64,000 nucleotides of DNA from JAVBQB01 sp031549265 (GTDB lineage: Bacteria > Bacillota > Clostridia > Oscillospirales > JAVBQB01). The translations under genes and the position numbers were made by a program. Below, piece after piece: positions 43,594 to 52,450 of this stretch. Every line of letters begins with the position of its first letter. The first letter of the stretch is position 1. The DNA lies in assembly GCA_031549265.1 (NCBI GenBank), contig JAVBQB010000002.1, positions 434,001 through 498,000 of the forward strand. Reading direction: 5' to 3'. Below the pieces are notes generated by a model. That model had not been told where the DNA came from. It searched no databases and worked only from the letters and a program-made list of their open reading frames with translations.

Positions 43594-44120
43594 TTTTCGA
43601 CTCCTTCACGGGCGGGGATACCCTTGTCAAACGGATGCTTGATCTTCTTTACCTCTGTCAAATAGTCGGCAAGGTCACAGAGCTCCGGAGCGGGGTTCCT
43701 GCCAGATATAATAACTTCGACGCCCCTGCGGTCTTTGAGAAACGCCAGCACCACATCGCGGTCGATAAGGTTGGTGTTCCACGCGTCCAGCAGTTCGTCA
43801 AGTATCAGCATTTCACATTTGCCGTCACGGCAGACGCCTATGGCTTTTAGCAGCATATCGTTATGAATCGCCGTGGTCTCCGCTTTTTCCTCGTCGGTCA
43901 TATTAAAGGAAAACTTAGGAGTGATATTGCCTCGGATAAACGAAATATTCGGTACGTTTTGCAGCGGGGCGACTTCGCCGGTTTCGCGTCCCTTGAGGAA
44001 CTGGAGAATGTATACCTTCAAACCGCGGCCGGCTGCCCGAACGGCTTGACCCATGCAGGCCGTGGTCTTGCCCTTGCCGTCGCCGCAGTAAATGTGAAGC
44101 ATTCCGAGCTTGTCTTTCAT
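43590..44120 (-). CDS. cobO: Cob(I)yrinic acid a,c-diamide adenosyltransferase, CobO type
   Basis: Transfers the 5'-deoxyadenosyl group from ATP to cobalt, 176 aa. The CobA/BtuR/CobO P-loop HIYCGDGKGKTT at residues 5-16 and the LDELLDAW Walker B region near 115 are typical; the enzyme binds ATP in the reverse direction. The ATG at 44120 lies two bases after the cbiP stop with GGAAGGGG upstream; a GTG six codons earlier was rejected. Confidence 0.95.
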   Translation of the reverse strand: MKDKLGMLHIYCGDGKGKTTACMGQAVRAAGRGLKVYILQFLKGRETGEVAPLQNVPNISFIRGNITPKFSFNMTDEEKAETTAIHNDMLLKAIGVCRDGKCEMLILDELLDAWNTNLIDRDVVLAFLKDRRGVEVIISGRNPAPELCDLADYLTEVKKIKHPFDKGIPAREGVEK

Positions 44121-44122
44121 AA

Positions 44123-45616
44123 TTACAGCCCCTTCCACAGAATGTCGTATATCTTATCCATGTCAAGCGACCGGCGCAGCAGATCGGCCAGCAGGTCGTA
44201 CTGCTTCTCCTTGTGAGCAGCGATGTCAAACGCGGCAACCGCCGCCGGGTCCAGTCCCTTGGACAGCATAAGCGCGGATACCATCGCCGCCGCGACTCCT
44301 TCACAGTCAAACAAGCCGTGGACATAGCTGCCGTATACATTTTCGCGTTGTTCACCCGCGAGCGAGCTTTCACCTTCGGATGTGAGGCGCTGTAGCGGGG
44401 ACTCGGAGGTGTCGGTCTTTCCCATGTGTATCTCATACCCGGAAAATTCCAGTCCACTGAGGCTGCCGAATATTCCGCCCACTTTTTCAAATTTGCCGCG
44501 CACCTGCGTCGTGTGCTTGACGGGCTCAAAGATCGTCGAGTTGTTCAGCAGCCCGAGTCCGGTGATTTCACCGCCCTGCTCGACTCCGTGCGGGTCGCGG
44601 ACAACTCCGCCCAGCATTTGGTAACCTCCGCAGATACCGAAAACCGGTTTGCCGCGTCCGGCGTGGCGGATGATGAGCGGAGCCAGCCCGCTCTCCTTGA
44701 GCCAAATGAGGTCGGAAATCGTATTTTTCGTTCCCGGCAGAATAATCAGGTCGGGGTCGCCGAGTTCGGATTTTTTGGATACATATCTCAGGCTGACGCC
44801 GTCGATATACTCAAAAGGCGTAAAGTCGGTGAAGTTAGAAAGCTTCGGCAGGCGTATGACCGCGATATCCACAGCGCCTCTAGACGCGCCGTTTGTCAGG
44901 CGGGAGGACAGGCTGTCCTCGTCGTCGATGTCAATTCTGGTAAACGGGATCACGCCGAGCACCGGTACTTTTATGATCTGCTCGAGCTGTTCAAGTCCCG
45001 GGCGGAGTATGTCCACATTGCCGTGGAATTTGTTGATGACCACGCCCTTGACCCGGCTGCGCTCCTGCTCGGTGAACAGCAGCATCGTTCCTGCGAGAGA
45101 GGCGAAAACGCCGCCCCTGTCGATGTCCCCGGCGAGCAGCACGGGAGCCTTGGCCATCTCGGCCATGCCCATGTTGACGATGTCGTTTTTGTTCAGGTTG
45201 ATTTCTGCGGGGCTGCCCGCTCCTTCGATGACGATGACGTCGTATTCAGAAGAAAGGCTGCCGTATGCCTTCATGATTTCCGGAACGAGTTTTTCGCGCA
45301 TCTGGTAGTAGTTTTCAGCGCCAACAGTACCGATCGCGGCGCCGTTTAGGATAACCTGCGAGCCTTTGTCGCTGGTGGGCTTGAGCAGGATGGGATTCAT
45401 ACGAACGTCCGGATCGATGCCCGCCGCCTCGGCCTGCATTACCTGCGCACGCCCCATCTCGCCGCCTGACTTGGTGATGAATGAATTAAGCGCCATGTTT
45501 TGCGACTTAAAAGGGGCAGTTTTGTATCCGTCCTGTTTGAAAATGCGGCACAGTCCGGCAGTAATAAAGCTCTTGCCCGTATTGGACATTGTGCCTTGTA
45601 CCATAATTGGTTTTGC
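44123..45616 (-). CDS. cbiP: Cobyric acid synthase
   Basis: Glutamine-dependent amidation of peripheral carboxylates b, d, e and g of adenosylcobyrinic acid a,c-diamide, 497 aa. The dethiobiotin-synthetase-like N-terminal domain has GTMSNTGKS (near residue 10), and the C-terminal type 3 glutaminase has the nucleophile Cys in [12 protein letters not shown] (near 330) and the late SYVHGLF His. Start choice between ATG 45616 and ATG 45631 is uncertain; the former fits the family N-terminus. A 126-base gap separates it from the ApgM-like gene upstream, with no clear terminator or promoter seen. Confidence 0.96.
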   Translation of the reverse strand, partial: AKPIMVQGTMSNTGKSFITAGLCRIFKQDGYKTAPFKSQNMALNSFITKSGGEMGRAQVMQAEAAGIDPDVRMNPILLKPTSDKGSQVILNGAAIGTVGAENYYQMREKLVPEIMKAYGSLSSEYDVIVIEGAGSPAEINLNKNDIVNMGMAEMAKAPVLLAGDIDRGGVFASLAGTMLLFTEQERSRVKGVVINKFHGNVDILRPGLEQLEQIIKVPVLGVIPFTRIDIDDEDSLSSRLTNGASRGAVDIAVIRLPKLSNFTDFTPFEYIDGVSLRYVSKKSELGDPDLIILPGTKNTISDLIWLKESGLAPLIIRHAGRGKPVFGICGGYQMLGGVVRDPHGVEQGGEITGLGLLNNSTIFEPVKHTTQVRGKFEKVGGIFGSLSGLEFSGYEIHMGKTDTSESPLQRLTSEGESSLAGEQRENVYGSYVHGLFDCEGVAAAMVSALMLSKGLDPAAVAAFDIAAHKEKQYDLLADLLRRSLDMDKIYDILWKGL

Positions 45617-45742
45617 CATTAAAACCGCCATTTCTCCGACGGCTGGAGATTGCTTTGCCGCACTTCGCCGCCGGAAAAGTACGGAAATATTCGATACCGC
45701 TATCTACATCAATGCGCAATAACGGTTGCCATTTCGCGGGAT

Positions 45743-46852
45743 TTAAGCGCCGAGAGTGCGGCAGACACTGACGCAGTCGCAGCCCTTTATTGTGCCGACA
45801 TTTTTGCCGCCGTGGTTCTCGCCTTTGCGGATCAGCCAGAATCTGACCGGGCCGTCGGTGTGCGCCGCTGTCTGGCAGACGGTCGCGTGGTCGGAGCATA
45901 TGAACATCGAGTCGTGATCGCTCATCGCGCTGAGCAGTCCGCCGACAATCACCTCGTCGACCTGCTTGACAAAGTTGGATTTTTCGACCGGGTTCTTGCG
46001 GTGTCCCGCCTCGTCCGAGCCGTTGAGATGTACCAGTACGAAGTCGAAGTCGCGCATGAGCTCGATTGCGGCCGCCGTTTTGGCCGAAAGGTCGGTGTCG
46101 GTATCGCCGGTCGTACCCTCGATATCGGGCGTGTGCATACCGGACGCGCGGGTGATGCCGACCACGATTTCGGTCTTGCAGACAGCCGCGCCCTTGACTC
46201 CATGCACCTGCTCAAAGCTTGGCATTTTAGTGGTCAGCGATTCGCCCCACGGCAGGATGGCATAGTCGCCCAGCAGGTTTCGGGTTTTAACACAGTATTT
46301 GGACAGGTCGTCGGCAAATTTGGTGCCGGATGAGAGAAAATCATCAAAAGCCCGGCCGATATTCATATGAGGGGCAAAGGTCTTGAAGTCCTTGATGTGC
46401 TTGGCGCCGTTCTTGACGACCAGCATATTTTTGTAGGTTCCCATATGGTGTATCTCGTAGTTTTCAGGAAGAAGGGAGGCGGTCGACAGTGCGCGGGCCT
46501 TCATTTCCTCCTCGCTGAGCTTGCCGCCGCAGGAAGATGTTACAATTCCGTTTTCGATGCCGACGATGTTGCAGCGCATGTACAAATCGTCGTCGCAAGG
46601 TTGAATGCCGATGGCGATCGCCTCAAAAAAGGCGCGTCCGCGGGGCTCACGGTGTACGCCGAGAATATTGCCGATGCAGTAAAGACTGTCGGGAGGATAA
46701 CCATCTGGAACCGTATTGATCATGCCGGTAAGTCCGGTCGATTCCGCCGTCATGATATTTTTGCAGTTGGCAAAACCAAACGGGTCCTTGCCGTCCAGTT
46801 CAGGATAGGTGATGTCCTCCATACCGTCGATGATTACAATTATTGCCGACAT
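45743..46852 (-). CDS. ApgM-like alkaline-phosphatase-superfamily enzyme
   Basis: Protein of 369 aa resembling the archaeal-type cofactor-independent phosphoglycerate mutases (ApgM, COG3635). Metal and active-site motifs are IDGMED near residue 8, a Ser56 aligned with the family's phospho-accepting Ser, HLNGSDEAGHR near 274 and SDHAT near 317. The family's GYDP...GRGPLEA loop is changed to GVHREPRGRAFFEA, suggesting a different substrate. It overlaps cobD by 13 bases, with GAGGAGG before the ATG, inside a B12 operon, so glycolysis is unlikely. Supply or turnover of threonine phosphate or alpha-ribazole phosphate is inference. Confidence 0.75.
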   Translation of the reverse strand: MSAIIVIIDGMEDITYPELDGKDPFGFANCKNIMTAESTGLTGMINTVPDGYPPDSLYCIGNILGVHREPRGRAFFEAIAIGIQPCDDDLYMRCNIVGIENGIVTSSCGGKLSEEEMKARALSTASLLPENYEIHHMGTYKNMLVVKNGAKHIKDFKTFAPHMNIGRAFDDFLSSGTKFADDLSKYCVKTRNLLGDYAILPWGESLTTKMPSFEQVHGVKGAAVCKTEIVVGITRASGMHTPDIEGTTGDTDTDLSAKTAAAIELMRDFDFVLVHLNGSDEAGHRKNPVEKSNFVKQVDEVIVGGLLSAMSDHDSMFICSDHATVCQTAAHTDGPVRFWLIRKGENHGGKNVGTIKGCDCVSVCRTLGA

Positions 46853-47901
46853 GATAATACCTCCTCGAATGCCGAGATAAGACGTCTGTTGTCCGCTTCA
46901 GACTTGACCGCAATGCGATAGAAACCCGAAGACAGACCGGCGAAGTTTTCGCATGATCGAATGAGAATGTCGTGGGCTTCCATCTTGCCGCAGAGATCGG
47001 TATCCCCGGATTTGAATAAAATAAAATTAATTTCGGAGTCAAATACTTTCAGCCCCAGCACGCGCAGCGAAGTCGTCAAATAATCGCGCTGTTCGGCGAT
47101 CAACTCCACTGTCCTGCGCAAATACTCTGTTTCGGTCAGCGCCGCGCATCCACACGCCTGGGCGACTGACGAAACGCTCCAGGGCTGGCCGAAAGTCCGG
47201 ATTCTCTGGAGCAGTTCGGCGCTGGAAGCAAGGCAATACCCTAGCCGAAGTCCGGCCATCGCAAAGATTTTGGTAAACGCGCGGACGATTATCAGGTTGT
47301 CATATTCCCTGAGCGAATTTTTTAGACTGGTTGACTGATCCACCAGAAATTCGTGAAAGCACTCGTCAACAACCAGCACCGCGCCGCAATCGGCGGCACG
47401 CCTTAAAACAGCTTCGAGAACGGGGCGGCTCGTCGTCTTTCCAGTCGGATTATTGGGATTGCACAGGAAAATTATATCGGTCTGCGGGGTGATAGAATCG
47501 ACTATATCCATGCCAAGCTCAAATCCGGAGGATTCCAGAAGCGTGTGACGACTGATATCGCAGCCGACGGTGAGCAACGCCTCTTCGTATTCGGCAAAGG
47601 TGGGCGCGAGCAGCAGAGCCCGGGAGGGACGTAACGCGAACACGATGCGAAAGATTATCTCAGCCGCGCCGTTGGAGCAGAAAATATACTCCGCGGGCAC
47701 ATTCTCGTGGACTGCGAGCGCCGCAGTCAATTTTCGGCACTTGGGATCAGGGTAGTTGGCGCACAGCTCCGCCGAGGATGTCAGAACCTCGACAACAGAC
47801 GGCGGCGGGCCCTGAGGATTGATATTCGCTGAGTAGTCGAGCATGGTTCTTCCGGCGAAGGCTTCCTTGTAAATGTCGCCGCCGTGTATATGTTTACCCA
47901 A
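46840..47901 (-). CDS. cobD: L-threonine-O-3-phosphate decarboxylase
   Basis: PLP enzyme of 353 aa in the aspartate aminotransferase fold that makes (R)-1-amino-2-propanol phosphate, the nucleotide-arm linker. CobD-typical features are the start HGGDIYKEAF, LDYSANINPQGPP, CNPNNPTGK, the VDECFHEF block and the PLP Lys in RAFTKIFAMAGLRLGY. Histidinol-phosphate aminotransferase is the nearest alternative but the context is decisive. It starts at a TTG (47901) with GGGGGT eight bases upstream and overlaps cbiB by eight bases. Confidence 0.9.
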   Translation of the reverse strand: MGKHIHGGDIYKEAFAGRTMLDYSANINPQGPPPSVVEVLTSSAELCANYPDPKCRKLTAALAVHENVPAEYIFCSNGAAEIIFRIVFALRPSRALLLAPTFAEYEEALLTVGCDISRHTLLESSGFELGMDIVDSITPQTDIIFLCNPNNPTGKTTSRPVLEAVLRRAADCGAVLVVDECFHEFLVDQSTSLKNSLREYDNLIIVRAFTKIFAMAGLRLGYCLASSAELLQRIRTFGQPWSVSSVAQACGCAALTETEYLRRTVELIAEQRDYLTTSLRVLGLKVFDSEINFILFKSGDTDLCGKMEAHDILIRSCENFAGLSSGFYRIAVKSEADNRRLISAFEEVLSCRQ

Positions 47902-48871
47902 AAAAACGTACCCCCAGATATATGGCAGTATAGATCAGACAAATGAGCGCAGCCACTCCGGTGGTCGCGTACATAAGACGATTGGCCAGACGGATGTCGT
48001 CCGGGCAGATGGGGCGCAGCGCGTCCCCGATTGTAGGTTTTTCGACAGTCTTGCCAAAATAGCAGGCGTTTCCGGCCAGTTGGATGCCCAGGGCGCCGGC
48101 GCAAACCGATTCGGTCTGGGCGCTGTTGGGGCTCTTGTGATTCCGCCGGTCGCGCCGGTAAATCTTGAGAGCGCCTGCAAAACTGAGTCCCACCAGCTTC
48201 GACGAGATAATCATAAACATAGCGGTCAGCCGCGCCGGAATGAAGTTCAAAACGTCGTCAAGCCTCGCGGCAACCTTGCCGAAGAACAGGTACTTTTCGT
48301 TTTTGTAACCGACCATGGAATCCATCGTGTTGACAGCCTTGTAAAAGAATCCGAGCGGCGCGCCACCGAAAGCCATGAAGAGCATCGGCGCGACAACGCC
48401 GTCGGTCGTGTTTTCGGCTACGGTTTCGACTGTCGCTCTGCAAATCGCGGCGCTGTCGAGGTTATCGGTGTCCCTGCCGACGATGTACGAAAGATACAGG
48501 CGAGCGCCGGAGATGTCGTTGTCCGCAAGCCGTTCGTAAACGCGCATAGATTCGGTCTTAAGCGATTTCGCGGCCAAAATCTGATAGCACCAGAAAGTTT
48601 CAACGATAAACGCAAGAATCGGCGAGACCATATGGAGCAGCCAGATAATCGCGAACGGAATTCCGAAACACAGTCCGGTTACTATGATAACCAGCACTAT
48701 TCCGGCAATCAGTTCGCCGCCGTGGGTCTTTGGAAAAATACGCCGGAGCAGTTTTTCAGAGCGGGATATAAGCAGTCCGATCAGGCGTATTGGATGATAC
48801 AGCCAGCGCGGGTCGCCGAAAGCGAGATCAAGAAAATAGGCAGCGAGCAGACTGAGCGGCGCGGTAATCAT
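47894..48871 (-). CDS. cbiB: Adenosylcobinamide-phosphate synthase
   Basis: Membrane enzyme of 325 aa that attaches aminopropanol (phosphate) to adenosylcobyric acid. Family blocks are AAYFLDLAFGDPRWLYHPIRLIG near the start, ENTTDGVVAPMLF with GGAPLGFFYKAVNTMDSMVGY in the middle and a late RRDRRNHKSPNSAQTES; about five hydrophobic segments. The ATG at 48871 overlaps the previous stop as ATGA; a 20-codon upstream extension was rejected. Confidence 0.96.
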   Translation of the reverse strand: MITAPLSLLAAYFLDLAFGDPRWLYHPIRLIGLLISRSEKLLRRIFPKTHGGELIAGIVLVIIVTGLCFGIPFAIIWLLHMVSPILAFIVETFWCYQILAAKSLKTESMRVYERLADNDISGARLYLSYIVGRDTDNLDSAAICRATVETVAENTTDGVVAPMLFMAFGGAPLGFFYKAVNTMDSMVGYKNEKYLFFGKVAARLDDVLNFIPARLTAMFMIISSKLVGLSFAGALKIYRRDRRNHKSPNSAQTESVCAGALGIQLAGNACYFGKTVEKPTIGDALRPICPDDIRLANRLMYATTGVAALICLIYTAIYLGVRFFG

Positions 48872-49452
48872 TCGATCACACCCGCGAGACTGACTGTCCG
48901 GTCGCCGTTCAGCGTAACCGAATATCCGCATCCGTTAGCGACCTGCCATTCGTAATAGCTCTTTTGCGGCTGGCAGACGCTGGACATAATAGACATAATA
49001 CTACCGCCGTGACAAACAACCGAGCAAGCCCCGCATCCGCTGTCGATTATTTCATCCATAATGCCCTGAAAAGCGGTGACGCAGCGCGCGACAAAGCCCT
49101 CAAACGAGTCCCCGCCCGGAAAAGCGTAATTACCGCCGCTTTCAAGGAACTGAACATAATCAGAATTTTCGATCAGAACGTCATGCGTCTTCGCTTCAAA
49201 AATGCCGAAACTGCACTCCCGCAGGTCAGGAACTTTTATCAATTCGTGCCCCGGGTAGATAATGCCTGCGGTCTGGACACAGCGGAGCATGGGGCTGACA
49301 TAAACCCTGTCGGCAGCGGGATATATGCCGGCATTTACCCGAGCCGAGATATCATCGACACCGGATGGCGCGAGCGGCTGATCGGTGCTGCCGATATATT
49401 GGCGCTCTATATTGCCCTGTGTTCTGCCGTGGCGAATGAGAGTGATTATCAA
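48868..49452 (-). CDS. cobC: Histidine phosphatase, probable alpha-ribazole phosphatase
   Basis: Phosphoglycerate-mutase-like phosphatase of 194 aa. The phospho-His motif LIRHGRTQGN is at residues 5-14, and the second catalytic His is in VVCHGGS near 147. In cobalamin operons such proteins act as CobC, dephosphorylating alpha-ribazole phosphate or adenosylcobalamin phosphate; the family is broad, so the substrate is inferred from context. It starts at a TTG (49452) with AGGTG seven bases upstream, 35 bases after cbiA. Confidence 0.8.
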   Translation of the reverse strand: MIITLIRHGRTQGNIERQYIGSTDQPLAPSGVDDISARVNAGIYPAADRVYVSPMLRCVQTAGIIYPGHELIKVPDLRECSFGIFEAKTHDVLIENSDYVQFLESGGNYAFPGGDSFEGFVARCVTAFQGIMDEIIDSGCGACSVVCHGGSIMSIMSSVCQPQKSYYEWQVANGCGYSVTLNGDRTVSLAGVIE

Positions 49453-49487
49453 CTTATTTCACCTGACAGACGGGGAAAAACGCCCCG

Positions 49488-50900
49488 TCATTCTTCTTCA
49501 ATTGGGACATCAACCGGCCTGCCCGCATAGCTGACGCATTTTTTGACAAAATTCCGCGCAAACTCAACATTGCCCCACAGGTGGATATGCGGGTAACCCG
49601 CAAACATCGTCGAGGAAGCGTGTATGCAGTGCCTTCGCGAGCCTGAAAGCCGGGTCGCGGTGAAAGAATCGCCCGGGAATTCGCTTTGAGAATAATGGAA
49701 CTCGTGCGCGTGAATGCTTTCGCCCTTTTCGCCAAAGACGTTTTTGACGTTGGCAGTCAGGTTGACATATCCGAAATCGCGGAGACTGCCGGTCATCTGC
49801 GTGCCGCCGGGGAGGAGTCCGACCATGTCGTGCCGCTGGCCGCTTTTTGATTCAATGTATTGTTGCAGATACATAAATCCGCCGCATTCGGCAAAGGTGG
49901 GCATCCCGTTGAGCATCGCGTATTTGATTTGACGCATCAGGCTCTTGTTCCGCGAAAGCTGCTCAAGGTAAAGCTCGGGGTATCCGCCGCCGAAGTAGAG
50001 ACCGTGAAGGCCGATCGGCAAATACTTGTCCTTCAGCGGTGAGAAATAGCGGAGCCGCGCTCCCAATTTTTCGAGCAGTCTCAGATTGTCGTCGTAATAA
50101 AAGCAGAATGCGTTGTCCATCGCGACGCCGATATTGCAGGTATCTTCTTGTTCTATCTGGTAATCGGCATAGAAAAGCGGATCGGCGGTCTGAGCCAGCT
50201 CATAGAGAGCGTCAAGTTCAATATTGGCAGTTGCGTGCTCCGCCAATAAATCGAGTTTTTCGTTCAAATTCTTTACTTCGTCGGCGATAACGAGGCCGAG
50301 ATGACGGCTCTCCAGATCGGCGCGCGCCTCTTTGGGGAGGAAGCCGTAAACGCGAACGCCTGTCTTTTCCTCGATATAGGCTTTCAGCGTGGGGTAATAC
50401 CCCGCCGAAATCTTATTCAGGATGATACCTTGAATATTGTTGTCGTCAAAATCCAGAAATCCAAGGGCAGTCGCCGCCGCGGACGTAGAAACCCCGGAAC
50501 AGTTGACTATCAGTATGGCCGGGGTTCCGGTCTGGAGCGAGAGTTGATTGGACGACGCCTCACCGGTTGTTCCAATGCCGTCGTACATGCCCATTACACC
50601 CTCGATGATCGAAATATCCGAATCTGCCGACCCTTCGGCAAGCAGATAACTCACGGCGTTGAGTCCGCACATAAAAAGATCAAGATTCTTGCTGTTGATC
50701 CCGAGGACTTTAGTGTGGAACATTGGGTCGATGTAGTCCGGACCGCATTTGAACGACGCCGGTTTATACCCGGCCTTCTTCATCGCGGCAAGAATCGCGC
50801 AGACTACCGTGGTCTTTCCGCACCCGCTGCCGGTGCCGGTAAAGATCAGGCGGTTAACGTTTTTTCCGCGCTTGAAACTGGGGTTTCTACATTCTGACAT
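49488..50900 (-). CDS. cbiA: Cobyrinate a,c-diamide synthase
   Basis: Glutamine-dependent amidation of the a and c carboxylates of cobyrinate, 470 aa. N-terminal P-loop TGTGSGCGKTTVV is near residue 22, EGVMGMYDG near 100, and the C-terminal glutaminase has its Cys in FAECGGFMYLQ near 330 with a late HEFHYS. The start is uncertain: ATG 50900 or GTG 50909, both inside the end of cbiET; neither has an ideal site. Confidence 0.95.
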   Translation of the reverse strand: MSECRNPSFKRGKNVNRLIFTGTGSGCGKTTVVCAILAAMKKAGYKPASFKCGPDYIDPMFHTKVLGINSKNLDLFMCGLNAVSYLLAEGSADSDISIIEGVMGMYDGIGTTGEASSNQLSLQTGTPAILIVNCSGVSTSAAATALGFLDFDDNNIQGIILNKISAGYYPTLKAYIEEKTGVRVYGFLPKEARADLESRHLGLVIADEVKNLNEKLDLLAEHATANIELDALYELAQTADPLFYADYQIEQEDTCNIGVAMDNAFCFYYDDNLRLLEKLGARLRYFSPLKDKYLPIGLHGLYFGGGYPELYLEQLSRNKSLMRQIKYAMLNGMPTFAECGGFMYLQQYIESKSGQRHDMVGLLPGGTQMTGSLRDFGYVNLTANVKNVFGEKGESIHAHEFHYSQSEFPGDSFTATRLSGSRRHCIHASSTMFAGYPHIHLWGNVEFARNFVKKCVSYAGRPVDVPIEEE

Positions 50901-52086
50901 TCCATTCACCGCTTAACACAAAGATGGGGTTCTGCGCTATCATCATGTGGTGCGAACCGACCTTTTTAGATCTTGAAATATTGACGCTGATTACCTCAAC
51001 GCCGCTGAAACCCAGTGATTCCATACTCGAGAGCGCAGAGTTCAGAGTATCCAGTGAAATTGCCGTCACGCAGACACGAAAGTCGCCCTTTGCCATTAAA
51101 AGTTCGAAAATATCGCGCATATTGCCGCCTGTGCCGCCTATAAAAACCCGGTCAGCGGGCGGCAGATCACGCAGAGCTTCCGGCGCGGATCCCGAGACTA
51201 CCTCCACGTTGAACGCGCCCAGGCGTTTGCGGTTCTCGTGTATCAGCTCCAGCGCGTCCGGTTCACGTTCGATGGCAAAAACCCTTCCGCGGGTCACACG
51301 GCGGGCAAGCTCAATCGCAACCGATCCGGTTCCGGCGCCGATATCCCAAACTGTGTGATGCGGTTCGACGTGCAGCTTGGAAAGGGCGATCCAGCGGACT
51401 TCCTCCTTGGTCATGGGGACGTCGCCGCGCGTAAAGTCGGTGTCGGACAGCGGTTTATGCGGACAAACGCTGTGATCGTTCATTATAAGCATCACTGCCA
51501 GATCGATAAACTCGCACGACGCGAGCTCGTCAGCGGTTCCGGTGGTGATGCGTTCATTGGAAGCCGACAGGTTTTCAGCGACTGTGACCGAAACGCCGCC
51601 GAGTCCCGCACCGCTCAGTTCCGCGCAGAGGTCATGAGCGCGGTACTTGCCGCCGGTCAGCGCGAATACTTTGGGATGGTATGCCACAACGCCGCAGATC
51701 GGGACGTCGCGCCCGTGCAGACTGACGATTTCAGCGTCGTCGTATGTCACGCCGAGCTTCGCGGACAGATACTGCAGGCTGCTCAGTCCGTTGTAGGTTT
51801 CAATGTCGAACTTGCCCGTTAGCTTTGCCTGCAGCGTCTTGGACATACTGTAGAACCCAGCGTCGCCGGAAACCAGAACGGCGATTGTATTACCGGCGGC
51901 AGAGCAGATTGCGTTTTCAAGCTCGCCGATAGAACTGACCTGAATGTCATGGCGCAGCGGCGACAAAGTCTCGGCAAGCCGTTCCGGGCCGATAACAACG
52001 TCGGCTGTCTCAATCATCCGGGCCGCAGTCTTGGTCAACAAGGCGGGGTCGCCCATACCGCCGCCGAGTATCAGCAGTTTTTTCAT
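50887..52086 (-). CDS. cbiET: Cobalt-precorrin-7 C5- / cobalt-precorrin-6B C15-methyltransferase fusion
   Basis: Two-domain enzyme of 399 aa (CobL-like) catalysing methylation at C5 and methylation with decarboxylation at C15. CbiE, a tetrapyrrole methylase fold, spans about 1-200 (GGGMGDPALLTKTA start). CbiT, a class I SAM methyltransferase, spans about 215-395, with DIGAGTGSVAIELAR as motif I and a final strand near FVLSGEW. Fusion is common in this pathway. ATGA overlap with cbiX. Confidence 0.96.
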   Translation of the reverse strand: MKKLLILGGGMGDPALLTKTAARMIETADVVIGPERLAETLSPLRHDIQVSSIGELENAICSAAGNTIAVLVSGDAGFYSMSKTLQAKLTGKFDIETYNGLSSLQYLSAKLGVTYDDAEIVSLHGRDVPICGVVAYHPKVFALTGGKYRAHDLCAELSGAGLGGVSVTVAENLSASNERITTGTADELASCEFIDLAVMLIMNDHSVCPHKPLSDTDFTRGDVPMTKEEVRWIALSKLHVEPHHTVWDIGAGTGSVAIELARRVTRGRVFAIEREPDALELIHENRKRLGAFNVEVVSGSAPEALRDLPPADRVFIGGTGGNMRDIFELLMAKGDFRVCVTAISLDTLNSALSSMESLGFSGVEVISVNISRSKKVGSHHMMIAQNPIFVLSGEWNVRM

Positions 52087-52445
52087 AAAATCTCGAGAAT
52101 CTTGTCTTTAAGGATATCGGCAAGTCTCGGGTCGGCTTCCATTGCTCCGCCCATTTTGACTGTGACACCCGGATGGTCTTTCAGGTATTCGTTTATCTCG
52201 CCGGGGATGTCTTCGCGGATGTGCACGCCGCTGAACAGGAAGTAGGGTACTACCTTGATGTCAGTCACGCCGTCGGCGATCAGCGCGTCAAGACCGGCGG
52301 CGAGATTGATTTCGTTAAACTGAAGGTATGCGGCGCGAATTACGACATCGGGCAGGCGGTCCTTGACCATCTGCTCGACTTTTTGCATTGTCTCTATTGT
52401 TTGTTTCTCTCGGCTTCCGTGCGCCAGAATAAGTACACCAGTCAT
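52083..52445 (-). CDS. cbiX: Sirohydrochlorin cobaltochelatase, short form
   Basis: Inserts Co2+ into sirohydrochlorin at the start of the oxygen-independent pathway, 120 aa. This is the single-domain CbiX-S form, which works as a dimer. Conserved metal-site His occur in LILAHGSR near residue 8 and in FLFSGVHIREDIP near 75. No His-rich tail. The ATG at 52445 has GGAG nine bases upstream and lies five bases after hemL. A nickel or iron chelatase role is possible by family but not by context. Confidence 0.94.
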   Translation of the reverse strand: MTGVLILAHGSREKQTIETMQKVEQMVKDRLPDVVIRAAYLQFNEINLAAGLDALIADGVTDIKVVPYFLFSGVHIREDIPGEINEYLKDHPGVTVKMGGAMEADPRLADILKDKILEIL

Positions 52446-52450
52446 ATTTA

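Noticed and set aside
44426..45349. Plus-strand open frame opposite cbiP
   Set aside because: Shadow of cbiP; no independent evidence of coding.
47873..48955. Plus-strand open frame of 360 codons opposite cbiB
   Set aside because: Antisense to cbiB, highly charged and without motif; cbiB on the other strand shows clear family blocks.
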